The notes under the pieces are model-generated. The model ran no database searches. It saw only the letters and a list, made by a program, of their open reading frames with translations, and was not told where the DNA came from. Shown piece after piece: positions 55,516-64,000 of a stretch of DNA of 64,000 nt; the first letter of the stretch is position 1; every line of letters starts with the position of its first letter. This DNA comes from Archangium gephyra (GTDB lineage Bacteria > Myxococcota > Myxococcia > Myxococcales > Myxococcaceae). The stretch covers positions 10,936,501-11,000,500 of the forward strand of contig NZ_CP011509.1 of the NCBI RefSeq assembly GCF_001027285.1, read 5' to 3'. The position numbers and the translations under genes are program-made.

Positions 55516-55716
55516 ACCGCACAGCCTCCGTTCCTCCCGGACGTCGGGCCCGCGTGCCGCGGCGCCGGGTGGCAACGCGGGCGTGTTCGCATGGGTCCCG
55601 GCCAGCGAGCGCATCATCGCGAGGCCACACCCCGGGTGCGTTCTCCCGGGGGGGCTGTCGGAGACTCCCCGGTGGCGGGTACATTGCCTCGCCGTTGCGA
55701 ACCGCGGAGAGCTGGG

Positions 55717-58700
55717 TTGTCGATTGAGCTGAAGGAGCGTCTGACGGACGCCTGGGAGCGGGCCTTCCCGGAGCCGCTTTCCCTGGGTGCCCGTGTCGCG
55801 GGTGGTTTCTTCGTGGCGTACGCGGTGCTGTCCGCGGCCTCCGCCTGGCTGCTGGTTCCCGAGGCCGCGAAGGGCCTGCGCGTGGGCCTGTTCGCCGCCG
55901 CCCTCGTGGATGCCCTGCTGGGGCTGGCGCTGCTCGCCGGCCGCGAGCGGGCGCACCGGTCCGCCGCGTTGCGTCTGGGGCTCGGCACGCTGGGGCTCTG
56001 CTTCCTGGCGCGCGGAGAGCCGGTGCTCCTCGGCTCCCAGGTGCTGCTCGCCAGCGGCTTCCTGCTGCTGCTGCTCGGAGAGCCGGACCGGAGGCGAGGC
56101 ACGGCCGGAGTGCTGGTGCTCCTCCTGCTCCTGGTGCCCCTGGCCACCCATGTGGCCGCCCCGTACACCCAGAGCACTCCGCTGGCCGAGCTGCTGCTCG
56201 AGCTGCGGGGAGGGCTCGAGCCCGGCCAGGTCACCGCCGCCCGGGGCGCCGGCCAGCCGTCCTACAAGCTCACCTTCCCCGGCACCGGCTGGCGCCAGGC
56301 CCGGCACGAGGTGCTCCAGCGCTGGCCTCCGGGGGTGGACCGCGCCTGGATCCTGCCCTCGGCCGATGCCACCGTGTTCGTCGAGTCCGTGTACATTCCC
56401 GCCGCCGCCACCGTGGATCTCGACGCCATCGTCGAGCGGCTCCAAGCGGAGGGCGGGAAGACGGGCGACGTGCAGGTGGAGGTGGTGGACTCGGTGGCGC
56501 TGGACGGCCCCTTCGACGCGGCCCGGCGCCTCCATCTGCGCGAGAAGGGCTCGCGCAAGAGGATGGAGTCACTCACCACGCTGTGGGTGCGCGGAGACCA
56601 CGTCTTCGAGCTCACCGCGCTCGCACCGAGCCACCGCTTCCCGGCCCTGCGCGAGCAACTGGCGGGCATCCTGGACTCCTTCTCCTTCCAGCCGCGCCGG
56701 ACGGCCCTGCCCCAGGAGACGCTGGACCACGTTCGCCAGGCCACGGTGATGGTGGTGACGCCCCAGGGTAGCGGCACCGGCTTCATCTTCCACAGCGACA
56801 AGGGCATCTCGCACATCCTCACCAACGACCACGTCGTCCGGGATCGCCAGGGCCACACCTTCGGAGTCGTCGACGTGGTGGTGCAGGACGCGGAGGGCAG
56901 GCGGACCCTGAGGAAGATGGCCCCCGTGGACCGGGAGCAGGCGGATCCCCGGCTCGACCTCGCGGTCTTGAAGCTCCAGCACCTGGAGAAGGAGAAGCTG
57001 CCGGTGTTGCAGCTGCGCCACTCGGAGTCGATGCGCGGGCAGGCGCCCGTGGTCGCGGTGGGCTACCCCTTCGGGGAGGCGCTCGCCGCGGGAGCCGCGT
57101 ACCCCGCGGCCACGGTGAACGGAGGGTGGGTCTTCCCCCAGGTGCCGGAGCTGAGGGCGAAGGGCCGGCTCGCGGTGGACGTGGGCATCAACCCGGGCAA
57201 CAGCGGTGGGCCGGTGGTGGACACCGAGGGCCGGGTGGTGGGCGTCGCGGTGGCACACCGGCGGGGCTCGGAGACGAGCTACGTCATCTCCACGGAGACG
57301 GTGGAGAAGTACCTCGAGCGTCAGTACCCCCGCCTGGCCGTCCCCTTCGAGGATCCCCCCGCGGTCTCGCCTTCTTCCGAAAGCGACGAGGCCGCCGAGG
57401 AACACCTGTCCGGGACACTGGAGATGCGTGCCCGCGCGGCGACGGTGCTGGTGCGCTCCGGCGCGCGCTCCACCGCGGGCGTGGTGGTGGGCAAGAGCGA
57501 GGAGCGCTTCCTGGTGCTCGCGAGCACCGAGGTGCTGAGCCGGGACTGGAAGCCCGGAAGGGCCCTGCCCCCCGTGACGGTGCGGGCCCGCCCGGCACAT
57601 CCGGACTCCCCCACCCAGCCCACCGAGGTGTTGCTCGCGAGCGCGCAGGTGCTGCTGCTGGCCGTGGCGCTCGAAGCGGAGGCCGTGCAGCCGCTGGAGC
57701 TGGCCGACGCGGGAGAGCTGCGGACGGGCGAGGCCCTGTCCGTGCTGGGTTTCAAGATGAACCGGGAGGAGCGGCTGCCCCAGGTCAACCCCGCCGCGCG
57801 CCTGGAGACGGGCGTGTTGGCCGGCCTGCAGCACGACGAGGAGGACGCCCTGGAGTTCCTCCAGCTGGACCTGGGCATCAACCACAGCCAGACGGGAGGG
57901 CCCGTCTTCGACATGAGCGGCGCCCTGGTGGGGCTGGCCGTGGCGCGCGTCCCGGGGACGAACATCAGCCTCACGCTCTCGGGCGAGGAGCTTCGCGAGT
58001 TCATGCGCGGCGGCATCCGTGACGCGGCGTGGAAGCTGGTGCGCGACTTCTCGGGGCGCTGCGCGGTGCAGGCGCGGGTGGTGGTGGAGAATCCGCTCGG
58101 GTCGCTGGAGTCGGTGTCGTTGCGCCTGGGGGCGGACGAGCCGCGGTGGAAGAACCGGGAGGTGCGGCACCTGCCGGCCATGGGCACCGTGGTTGCGAAG
58201 GCGGCCGTCGAGGACGAGCCGGTGGTCGAGCTGCTCGCCGAGGTGCCGTGCACGGACTCGCCGCGGCGGCTCCAGCTGGAGGTGCATGACGCGAAGGGCT
58301 CGCGCCGGACGCTGGCGCGCCTGGTGCCCGTCTTCGAGGGCAAGCCCCAGACGGTGTTCGGCCGCACGGGCGGGACGTACCTCACCAGTGAGATGCAGCC
58401 GGAGCTGTTGACCTTCGCGATGGAGCCGGTGAAGTCCCCTCCGGCCTGGGGCGAGCCCTGCCCGTGGAGTGACGCGGAGCGCTGCGAGCGCGAGTGCAAC
58501 GAGGGCAAGGCCGACAGCTGCGTGCGGCTGGGGCGTCTGCGGTTGGAAGCGCTCCGGCAGCCCGAGGCCGTGCAGGCGCACGAGCGGGCGTGCCGGCTGG
58601 GCAACGTGGACGGCTGCATCGAGCTGGGCTTCCTGGTGAACGCCCAGGGCACCAGGCTGAAGACGTCCCTCGCCACGTTGAACGAGTTGTTGGAGCGCGA

Positions 58701-59163
58701 GTGCAAGAGCCACTACGCGCGCGCATGCAATGCGAAGGAGGCCGCGCGCTACCAGGCCCTGCTGGTGGAGTTCTCCAATGAATGCCGGAGGACGCCGGCC
58801 TCGTGCGGGAAGTACGCGGGGCTGCTGCTGAACGGACCGGGAGAGGTGACGCTCGGTGGGCAGAAGGCCGTGGGCCTGTTCTCCCGGGCCTGCGACGCGG
58901 GCACGCCGGAGGCGTGTTGGAACGCGGCGGCGCTCGTGGCCGAGGGCTGGGCCTCCGGCAGCCTCGAGTCCGCCGCCAGCAGCCTGGAGAAGGGCTGCCT
59001 CGAGCACGGCAACGGGGCGACGTGCATGTACCTCGCGCAAATGCATGCACGAGGCCAGGGCCTGACCCGGAGTCTCCTCCAGGCGGGGGAGTTCGCCGCG
59101 CGGGCCTGCAAGAACTCGGAGAAGCGGGGCTGCGCCCTGCTGCCGGAGTTCCCCTTCGAGTGA
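55717..59163 (+). CDS. Membrane protein with tandem trypsin-like domains and Sel1-like repeats
   Basis: A 1148-residue protein. The first 150 residues hold about five membrane helices. An HtrA-like protease follows with the full triad: His in ILTNDHVV (about 370), Asp in RLDLAVLKL (about 412) and Ser in NPGNSGGPV (about 494). A second trypsin-like domain near 570-760 has QTGGPVF where the catalytic GNSGGP should be, so it is inactive. Residues about 920-1140 form Sel1-like Cys-rich repeats (ADSCVRLGRLRLEA, CRLGNVDGCIELGFL). TTG 55717 was chosen for its GGAG leader; GTG 55672 and ATG 55591 are alternatives. Confidence 0.8.
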   Translation: MSIELKERLTDAWERAFPEPLSLGARVAGGFFVAYAVLSAASAWLLVPEAAKGLRVGLFAAALVDALLGLALLAGRERAHRSAALRLGLGTLGLCFLARGEPVLLGSQVLLASGFLLLLLGEPDRRRGTAGVLVLLLLLVPLATHVAAPYTQSTPLAELLLELRGGLEPGQVTAARGAGQPSYKLTFPGTGWRQARHEVLQRWPPGVDRAWILPSADATVFVESVYIPAAATVDLDAIVERLQAEGGKTGDVQVEVVDSVALDGPFDAARRLHLREKGSRKRMESLTTLWVRGDHVFELTALAPSHRFPALREQLAGILDSFSFQPRRTALPQETLDHVRQATVMVVTPQGSGTGFIFHSDKGISHILTNDHVVRDRQGHTFGVVDVVVQDAEGRRTLRKMAPVDREQADPRLDLAVLKLQHLEKEKLPVLQLRHSESMRGQAPVVAVGYPFGEALAAGAAYPAATVNGGWVFPQVPELRAKGRLAVDVGINPGNSGGPVVDTEGRVVGVAVAHRRGSETSYVISTETVEKYLERQYPRLAVPFEDPPAVSPSSESDEAAEEHLSGTLEMRARAATVLVRSGARSTAGVVVGKSEERFLVLASTEVLSRDWKPGRALPPVTVRARPAHPDSPTQPTEVLLASAQVLLLAVALEAEAVQPLELADAGELRTGEALSVLGFKMNREERLPQVNPAARLETGVLAGLQHDEEDALEFLQLDLGINHSQTGGPVFDMSGALVGLAVARVPGTNISLTLSGEELREFMRGGIRDAAWKLVRDFSGRCAVQARVVVENPLGSLESVSLRLGADEPRWKNREVRHLPAMGTVVAKAAVEDEPVVELLAEVPCTDSPRRLQLEVHDAKGSRRTLARLVPVFEGKPQTVFGRTGGTYLTSEMQPELLTFAMEPVKSPPAWGEPCPWSDAERCERECNEGKADSCVRLGRLRLEALRQPEAVQAHERACRLGNVDGCIELGFLVNAQGTRLKTSLATLNELLERECKSHYARACNAKEAARYQALLVEFSNECRRTPASCGKYAGLLLNGPGEVTLGGQKAVGLFSRACDAGTPEACWNAAALVAEGWASGSLESAASSLEKGCLEHGNGATCMYLAQMHARGQGLTRSLLQAGEFAARACKNSEKRGCALLPEFPFE

Positions 59164-59181
59164 GGTGGACCTACAGGGACG

Positions 59182-59775
59182 TCACGGAGGGCCGTGGTTC
59201 TGGACGCGCGAGTTCAGCTCCACCGCGGTGGCGTAGATCTGCGCCCAGGCCCGGAACTTGAGGCGGCTGCCCAGGCCCTTCTGGTCATTGGCGTAGTGGA
59301 AGAGGTCCTCGCGGAAGAGGGCATCGGCGGCCTTGCGCGCCTCGGGCGCGAGCGGCGTGCCCTTCTTCGCGTAGTAGCGCAGCAAGTCGTAGCCGTAGTC
59401 GTGCGTCTTGGCCGCGGGGTCGAACTCCTTGTCCGGGCCAATCTTCCCCGGGGCGGAGGCGTCTCCGTGCGGATCCTGCATCCGCTGGCCGTGCTTCGTC
59501 TGGATGGCGTAGGGCTTGTAGCCCATGACCTGCTCGAAGTCGGCGGGGGGCGGGCGGGCACCGGTGAGGTACTCGCGCATCAGCGTGCCGTGGTTGCCCG
59601 CGGGCGCGGCTCCCACCTTCGCCGTGCGCTGCAGCGCGCTCGTCGCGCCGGTGAACGTGTCCTGCGGGGCGGGACGCGTCTGGGCGGCCACGGCGGCGGA
59701 CGGCGCCTCGGCGGACGTCTCCGGAGTGGAGTTGACCGGGCGGCGAGGCGACACTGGGGAATTGCGGACGAGCAT
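59182..59775 (-). CDS. Phospholipase A2-like protein
   Basis: A 197-residue protein. The N-terminal 55 residues are low-complexity (Pro/Ala/Ser). The C-terminal part, about 110-185, has FDPAAKTHDYGYDLLRYYA, matching the catalytic H-D-x-G-Y motif of prokaryotic phospholipase A2, followed by EARKAADALFREDLFHYAND, where the second helix carries the partner acid. The calcium-loop Cys residues of Streptomyces PLA2 are missing. It may be a lipase, toxin or predation effector; no signal peptide is clear. It is convergent with the tandem protease gene. Confidence 0.65.
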   Translation of the reverse strand: MLVRNSPVSPRRPVNSTPETSAEAPSAAVAAQTRPAPQDTFTGATSALQRTAKVGAAPAGNHGTLMREYLTGARPPPADFEQVMGYKPYAIQTKHGQRMQDPHGDASAPGKIGPDKEFDPAAKTHDYGYDLLRYYAKKGTPLAPEARKAADALFREDLFHYANDQKGLGSRLKFRAWAQIYATAVELNSRVQNHGPP

Positions 59776-59874
59776 GGGAACCTTCGGGGAACGCTTGCTC
59801 TCGATTTATCGGAGTTCGACGTCCGGAAGTTGCGTACCAGTGACTGACGCGCCGCGTGGTGCGGGGAGACCTCA

Positions 59875-60342
59875 GTGGGAACGGACCTTTATCGCGACGG
59901 GATGGCCCGGCTGGAAGCGGGAGACGTGGAGGAGGGGCGCCGGCTGCTGGAGGAGGCGCTGCACGAGGCCCCCGGGGACGTGAAGGTGATGCACGGGCTG
60001 GCGCTCGCGTTGGATCTGTCGGGAGAGCGAGCCCGGGCGGTGGAGCTGCTGGAGTTCGCGCATGCCCGGGCGCCGTCCGAGCCGGGACCGGCCTGCGACC
60101 TGGCCATGTCACTGCTGGAGCGGGGCGAGGACGCACGGGCAGCGCAGGTGCTGGCGCCCGTGCTGGACGCGGATTCCAACCACCCCCGCGCGAACCTCTA
60201 CCAGGCCATGGCCCTGGCGAAGACGGACCCGGCCCGCGCGCGCGCCCACGTGGCGAAGGTGCTACGGAACGTGGACCCGGAGCTGCGCCGGGAGGCGGAG
60301 GCGCTGGACCGCGTGCTGGCGGAGCACGCGCCCTCCACCTGA
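59875..60342 (+). CDS. TPR-repeat protein
   Basis: A 155-residue protein of about three to four TPR-like helical pairs: RDGMARLEAGDVEEGRRLLE, GDVKVMHGLALALDLSGERA, PGPACDLAMSLLERGEDARA and NHPRANLYQAMALAKTDPAR. There is no signal peptide or catalytic motif. The start is GTG with GGGGAG in front. It is an adaptor of unknown partner, divergent from the phospholipase-like gene by 99 bases. Confidence 0.82.
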   Translation: MGTDLYRDGMARLEAGDVEEGRRLLEEALHEAPGDVKVMHGLALALDLSGERARAVELLEFAHARAPSEPGPACDLAMSLLERGEDARAAQVLAPVLDADSNHPRANLYQAMALAKTDPARARAHVAKVLRNVDPELRREAEALDRVLAEHAPST

Positions 60343-60376
60343 CAGAGGAGAGCGCGTCACCGCGGGAGAGAAGCCG

Positions 60377-62164
60377 CTACGGGGTGCCGCAGGCGTCGGT
60401 GGCGATGCCGACGCACACCGCGTCCCAGGAGGACGTGCAGCACATCTCATCGATGCCGCAGACCGTGCTCGCGCACGAGCTGCACAGGGGATCGAGCCCC
60501 TCGCCCTCCTCGTACTCACTGTGCGCGCACATGGGGGGCTGATAGGTGATCGTCAGGTAGCCATGGCCCGTCTGGACGGCGGGGGTGTTGAGCGGGTTGG
60601 CTCCAGCATTGTACGAGCCGCCGCCACCGCCGGACGCCAGGGTCTGGGAGCCGCCGCCACCGCCGCTGTAGCCGCCGCCGCCGCCACCGCCCGTGCTCTG
60701 ATCACCCGCGGCGCCACCCCCGCCGAAGCCGCCCCAGCTCCCATAGTGACCGCCGTAAGAGGTGCCCCTGCCGCCGTACCAGCGCTGGCCCCCGCCCGCG
60801 TAGATCGGGCTCGAGCCGTTGGCGCCCCCGGAGAGCCAGCCCGTCCCGCCCGCGGCGGTGTAGTAGAAGTTGGTTCCGGACGCCGAGCCTCCCGCTCCGT
60901 TGGTGCCGCCCGCGGCCGCGCCGTTGAGGCCATTTTGCGCGGTGGTCGCCCCACTGCCGGAGCCGCCGCCACCGCCTCCCGCGACGATCAGCGGCAGGGA
61001 GGGCAGCGTGGTGCAGCTGGAGCCGACGAAGGCGAACGTCCCACCGCCACCCGCGCCACCATCGTACTGGCCACGCGGGCCCGGGGGACGCGCGCCGACC
61101 ACCACCTGCACGACCTGTCCCTGGGTGAGCGAGAACTCTCCCCGCATCCTGGCGCCCAGCCCGCCCGTCCCACCGAAGTTGCTGGCGCCGCCCTGCGCGC
61201 CCGCCGCCTCGAGGACGTAGGTGCCCGTGATGGGAACCGTGTAGTTCTGGCAGCTGCCCACCGCGTTGAAGGTCGTGCTCGTGGGAGCCCCTGTCCACGA
61301 GACAGCGGACTGCGGGTCGCTGATCCACACATAGCCGTCGCCCGTGTTCACGGCCGCCAGGTTGAGGGGAACCCGGCCGCTGTTGTACGAGCCGCCACCG
61401 CCGCCGCTCATTTCATAGTTGCCTTGCGAGCCGCCGCCACCGCCGCTGTAGCCGCCGCCGCCGCCGCCGCAGGTATTACACTCGCCGCCGCCACCACCGC
61501 CCCCGAATCCACCGGGGCTGCCGATGTTGCCGCCATAGGAGGACCCCGCACCGCCGGTCCAGCGCTGCCCCCCGCCCGTGTAGGACGGACTCGAGCCGCC
61601 GCCTCCCGTGGAGACCCAGCCCGTTCCGCCACCCCCGCCGTACGTCCAGTTCCCCACGCCTCCCTGCCCGCCATTGCCATTGAGGCCGCCCGCGCCGGAG
61701 CTGTTGACGCCATCGCGCCAGGCCGAGCCTCCGAGCCCGTAGCCACCACCGCCTCCTCCCGCCACGAGCATCGGAGTGGCTGGCAGCGGCGTCGCCGTGG
61801 CGCTCTTGTAGACGAAGGTCCCGCCGCCGCCCCCTCCGCCGTCGTACCGGCTCACCGTGCCGGCGGGGCGCTTGCCCACCACGACCTGCAGGACGGAACC
61901 CGACGTGAGGTAGAACTGGCCCTTCACCTTGGCACCCAGGCCGCCACTGCCTCCGTACGCACTGGCACCGCCCTGCGCTCCGGCGACCTCGATGGTGTAG
62001 TAGCCGGTGGCCGGCACCGTGAAGGACTGCACCGCGCCCGTGGCCGTCAGCGTGGTGTCCGCGAGGGCGCTGGGGCTGAAGGACAAGGCCAACAGCATGC
62101 CCATCCCCCACCCCGGTCCGGACAGCCTGGCGGCGTGGGACGCGCTTCGCTTCAAGACTCTCAT
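60377..62164 (-). CDS. Secreted glycine-rich protein with two repeated domains and a Cys-rich tail
   Basis: A 595-residue protein with a signal peptide (about residues 1-36, ending in ALA). Two copies of a domain of about 230 residues follow. Each opens with a jelly-roll-like beta segment (FTVPATGYYTIEVAGAQGGA; YTVPITGTYVLEAAGAQGGA), shares LGAKVKGQF / LGARMRGEF and VLQVVVG / VVQVVVG, and then runs into poly-Gly. The last 50 residues are Cys-rich (CSSCASTVCGIDEMCC, then SSWDAVCVGIATDACG), a tail seen in many secreted myxobacterial proteins. ATG 62164 was chosen for its GGAGAGC leader. Probably a matrix or adhesion protein. Confidence 0.82.
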   Translation of the reverse strand: MRVLKRSASHAARLSGPGWGMGMLLALSFSPSALADTTLTATGAVQSFTVPATGYYTIEVAGAQGGASAYGGSGGLGAKVKGQFYLTSGSVLQVVVGKRPAGTVSRYDGGGGGGGTFVYKSATATPLPATPMLVAGGGGGGYGLGGSAWRDGVNSSGAGGLNGNGGQGGVGNWTYGGGGGTGWVSTGGGGSSPSYTGGGQRWTGGAGSSYGGNIGSPGGFGGGGGGGECNTCGGGGGGYSGGGGGSQGNYEMSGGGGGSYNSGRVPLNLAAVNTGDGYVWISDPQSAVSWTGAPTSTTFNAVGSCQNYTVPITGTYVLEAAGAQGGASNFGGTGGLGARMRGEFSLTQGQVVQVVVGARPPGPRGQYDGGAGGGGTFAFVGSSCTTLPSLPLIVAGGGGGGSGSGATTAQNGLNGAAAGGTNGAGGSASGTNFYYTAAGGTGWLSGGANGSSPIYAGGGQRWYGGRGTSYGGHYGSWGGFGGGGAAGDQSTGGGGGGGYSGGGGGSQTLASGGGGGSYNAGANPLNTPAVQTGHGYLTITYQPPMCAHSEYEEGEGLDPLCSSCASTVCGIDEMCCTSSWDAVCVGIATDACGTP

Positions 62165-62236
62165 GCTGCTCTCCTTGGACCAGGGACGCTGGTTCATCAG
62201 GACGGCGGGTGGAAGGCGGCCACACTCTTATTCAAA

Positions 62237-62263
62237 TTTTTCAAGAAACCAGGTTTTTCAAGA
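62237..62263 (-). promoter_or_regulatory. Direct repeats in the leader of the glycine-rich gene
   Basis: TTTTTCAAGA occurs at 62237-62246 and again at 62254-62263, exactly 17 bases apart, inside an AT-rich island. On the minus strand this reads as two TCTTGAAAAA copies; each contains TTGAAA, which resembles a -35 hexamer. It could be a promoter or tandem regulator site. Confidence 0.4.
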
Positions 62264-62427
62264 TTATTTATGACTCCAGAGGCCCGCTGAGCGCCGCCCG
62301 GCACCGGACGGCAGCCAGTCCAGCGTGCGGCTGCTCCACACTCCGGCCCCCGAGCCGAGTCAGGTGAGCGGCGTGCCGAGCCATGGATTCCTCGCCCCGG
62401 GCTGGCCACTCATGACCCCAGAGGGCC

Positions 62428-63525
62428 ATGGCACAGGGCACGGTGGTGACATACGCGGCCGGACGCGAGGGGTATCTCCGGACACACGAGGGAATCACCC
62501 ACACGGCCCTCGCGCGTGAGCTCGCCGGGCTCAAGGGCTACGCCTTCGGCGGGGAGTACGTCCGGGGCCGGCACGCCCCCGCGCACTGCTACTTCGTGCC
62601 TCGGGACACGCTGTGCGCCGAGGATGCGGCGGAGCTCGGAATCCGCGAGCCGGAGGACCTCTTCGGGGGTGTCGTTCCGCTCGGGTTCGCCAGGACCAAG
62701 GTCATCACCCATGGACTGCTCGGAGAGGAGAGCGACCGTCCCCCCGGCTGGTCTCGCGCCTTCTCCCGGGCCGTGGCGGACGAGGTCCTGCCGGGCTTCA
62801 CCGTCTTCAACCGGCGGGAGGCCGAGCTCGCGGGCCTGCGCCTCCTGGAGGGCGGCCCGGTCCGGGTGAAGAATCCACTCGCCGCGGGAGGACGGGACCA
62901 GTGGGTCGTCACCCGCCGCGAGGAGCTCACCGCGGTGCTCGCGCCTCTCGCCGACGGGGACATCGCCCGCCACGGGCTCGTGCTCGAGCGCAATCTCTCC
63001 CAGGTCTCGACGCTCAGCGTGGGGCTCGTCGTCCTGGAGGGGCTGACGCTCGCCTACCATGGGACGCAATGGAACACCCGGGACAACCTCGGCCGCAGCG
63101 TGTACGGCGGCTCGCGGCTCTTCGTGGTGCGCGGGGGCGGCGAGGCCCTGCTCGGCCTGGAGCTTCCGCCCAGGGTCCGGCGCGCCATCGCCCAGGCGCT
63201 CGTCTACGACCGGGCGGCCACCGAGCACTACGGCGTCATCGCCTCACGCCGCAACTACGACGTGGCGGTCGGGGTGGATGACCAGGGCCGCGAGCTGTCC
63301 GGCGTGCTCGAGCAGTCCTGGCGCGTGGGCGGCGCCAGCGGAGCGGAGCTCGCCGCGTTCCAGGAGCTCCAACGCCTCCAGGAGCGGCCGGCGGTGAGTG
63401 CCTCCTGCACGGAGGTCTACGGAGAGGAGGCCCAACCGCCCCCCGGGGCTCGCGTGGTCTTCCAGGGCCTCGACCCCGAAGTGGGGCCCCTGCTCAAGTA
63501 CACGGTGATTCATGAAGACGCTTAG
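62428..63525 (+). CDS. DUF3182 family protein, ATP-grasp-like
   Basis: A 365-residue protein. The motifs GEYVRGRHAPAHCYFVPRDT (about residues 39-58), RVKNPLAAGGRDQWVV (about 148-163) and LVLERNLSQVSTLSVGLVVL (about 193-212) are typical of DUF3182, which has an ATP-grasp-like layout with an N-terminal substrate part. The substrate is not known. It overlaps the alpha/beta hydrolase gene by 14 bases; DUF3182 genes often pair with such a hydrolase, which suggests that one attaches and the other removes a group from the same molecule. Confidence 0.75.
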   Translation: MAQGTVVTYAAGREGYLRTHEGITHTALARELAGLKGYAFGGEYVRGRHAPAHCYFVPRDTLCAEDAAELGIREPEDLFGGVVPLGFARTKVITHGLLGEESDRPPGWSRAFSRAVADEVLPGFTVFNRREAELAGLRLLEGGPVRVKNPLAAGGRDQWVVTRREELTAVLAPLADGDIARHGLVLERNLSQVSTLSVGLVVLEGLTLAYHGTQWNTRDNLGRSVYGGSRLFVVRGGGEALLGLELPPRVRRAIAQALVYDRAATEHYGVIASRRNYDVAVGVDDQGRELSGVLEQSWRVGGASGAELAAFQELQRLQERPAVSASCTEVYGEEAQPPPGARVVFQGLDPEVGPLLKYTVIHEDA

Positions 63526-64000
63526 CATTCCCATCGGCGGCAGCTTCATCGATGGCACGATCTTCCACCCGGAGGAGCTGAGGGACAAGAGTCCCGCCGT
63601 GCTGTTCATCCACGGATGGGGCAGCAGCGAGGAGACCTACCGGGAGAGCGCGCGGAGGATCGCCGGGCTTGGGGCCATCTGCTTCACCATCACCCTGCGC
63701 GGGCACGGCGACACGAGCCATCAACGGGAGACCGTGTCGCGGACCGACAACCTCCATGACGCCCTCACCGCCCTGGACCGGCTGCTCTCGGAGGAGGGGG
63801 TGGACTCCCGGCGGATCGGCGTGGTGGGAAGCAGCTACGGGGGCTACCTCGCGGCCCTCCTCACCGCGGAGCGGGACGTGCGCTGGCTCGGGTTGCGTGC
63901 GCCGGCCCTCTACAAGGACGAGGGCTTCGAGCGGCCCAAGCGGCAGCTCAACCAGGATCCGGATCTCCACGCGTTCCGGCGCCGGCCGGTGCCGCCCGAG
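63512..64000 (+). CDS. Alpha/beta hydrolase, 3' end cut by window
   Basis: The first 163 residues of a hydrolase that runs past the window. The oxyanion region FIHGWGSSEETY (about residues 32-43), a GHGDTS segment and the nucleophile elbow GSSYGGYLAALL (about 107-118) are clear; the His and Asp of the triad would lie beyond the edge. The GxSxGG elbow and the layout suit the dienelactone hydrolase/acyl esterase group. It overlaps the DUF3182 gene by 14 bases and is probably co-translated with it. Confidence 0.85.
   Translation, partial: MKTLSIPIGGSFIDGTIFHPEELRDKSPAVLFIHGWGSSEETYRESARRIAGLGAICFTITLRGHGDTSHQRETVSRTDNLHDALTALDRLLSEEGVDSRRIGVVGSSYGGYLAALLTAERDVRWLGLRAPALYKDEGFERPKRQLNQDPDLHAFRRRPVPPE

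Noticed and set aside
61430-61480. Possible tandem repeat or CRISPR-like array of CCGCCGCCG words
   Set aside because: The repeats are codons for poly-Gly in a coding gene and have no spacers.
60062-62290. Plus-strand frame rich in Ala/Arg through the glycine-rich gene
   Set aside because: It is the complement of poly-Gly codons. The minus-strand product has a signal peptide and repeated domains.

Overview
The window is high-GC DNA with tightly packed, often overlapping genes. The gene content points to a myxobacterium of the Cystobacterineae (Archangium, Cystobacter or Myxococcus-like): alternative complex III beside an A2-type caa3 oxidase, a membrane Ser/Thr kinase, Kelch/TIG lipoproteins, DUF6289 peptides, a Cys-rich tail motif and an XPB-Bax1 pair. 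No rRNA, tRNA or CRISPR array was seen. The genus is an inference from gene content.

Layout. 1-7.9 kb: end of an alternative complex III operon (actC-actF plus a small membrane subunit), a SCO1 copper chaperone and the four cytochrome oxidase subunits, closed by a strong hairpin. 7.9-16.4 kb: GNAT acetyltransferase, zinc-finger membrane protein, YkgJ-type cysteine cluster protein, YheT-type hydrolase, a TIG/Kelch surface lipoprotein and a beta-barrel. 16.0-24.8 kb: XPB helicase with Bax1 nuclease, an XRE regulator, two stand-alone degenerate receivers, an orphan MbtH-like protein, a giant double SF1 helicase and a metallophosphoesterase that lacks its first metal ligand. 26.4-30.4 kb: an AT-richer island carrying a Gabija anti-phage system (GajA OLD-family nuclease, GajB UvrD-like helicase). 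30.4-36 kb: two divergent lipoproteins with GumN/ChaN-like domains, a membrane Ser/Thr kinase and a PAS histidine kinase. 36-40.3 kb: an oxidoreductase and an organic-peroxide regulon (Ohr, OhrR, luciferase-like monooxygenase, pirin) with matching 17-bp operators. 41.3-52.3 kb: a polysaccharide locus with three large glycosyltransferases and a GtrA/GtrB/DUF2142 cassette. 52.6-64 kb: prolyl oligopeptidase, two divergent DUF6289 peptides, a tandem trypsin-like/Sel1 protein, a phospholipase A2-like protein, a TPR protein, a glycine-rich secreted protein, and a DUF3182 gene followed by an alpha/beta hydrolase cut by the window edge.

How they work together. Alternative complex III oxidises quinol and passes electrons to the caa3 oxidase, whose CuA site would be loaded by SCO1. 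OhrR probably senses organic peroxides through Cys26 and represses its own operon, the divergent monooxygenase and ohr. GajA and GajB form one defence unit. The Gtr-like trio would charge, flip and transfer a sugar onto a surface glycan built by the neighbouring glycosyltransferases. Between 16.7 and 30.1 kb there are three unrelated helicase modules.
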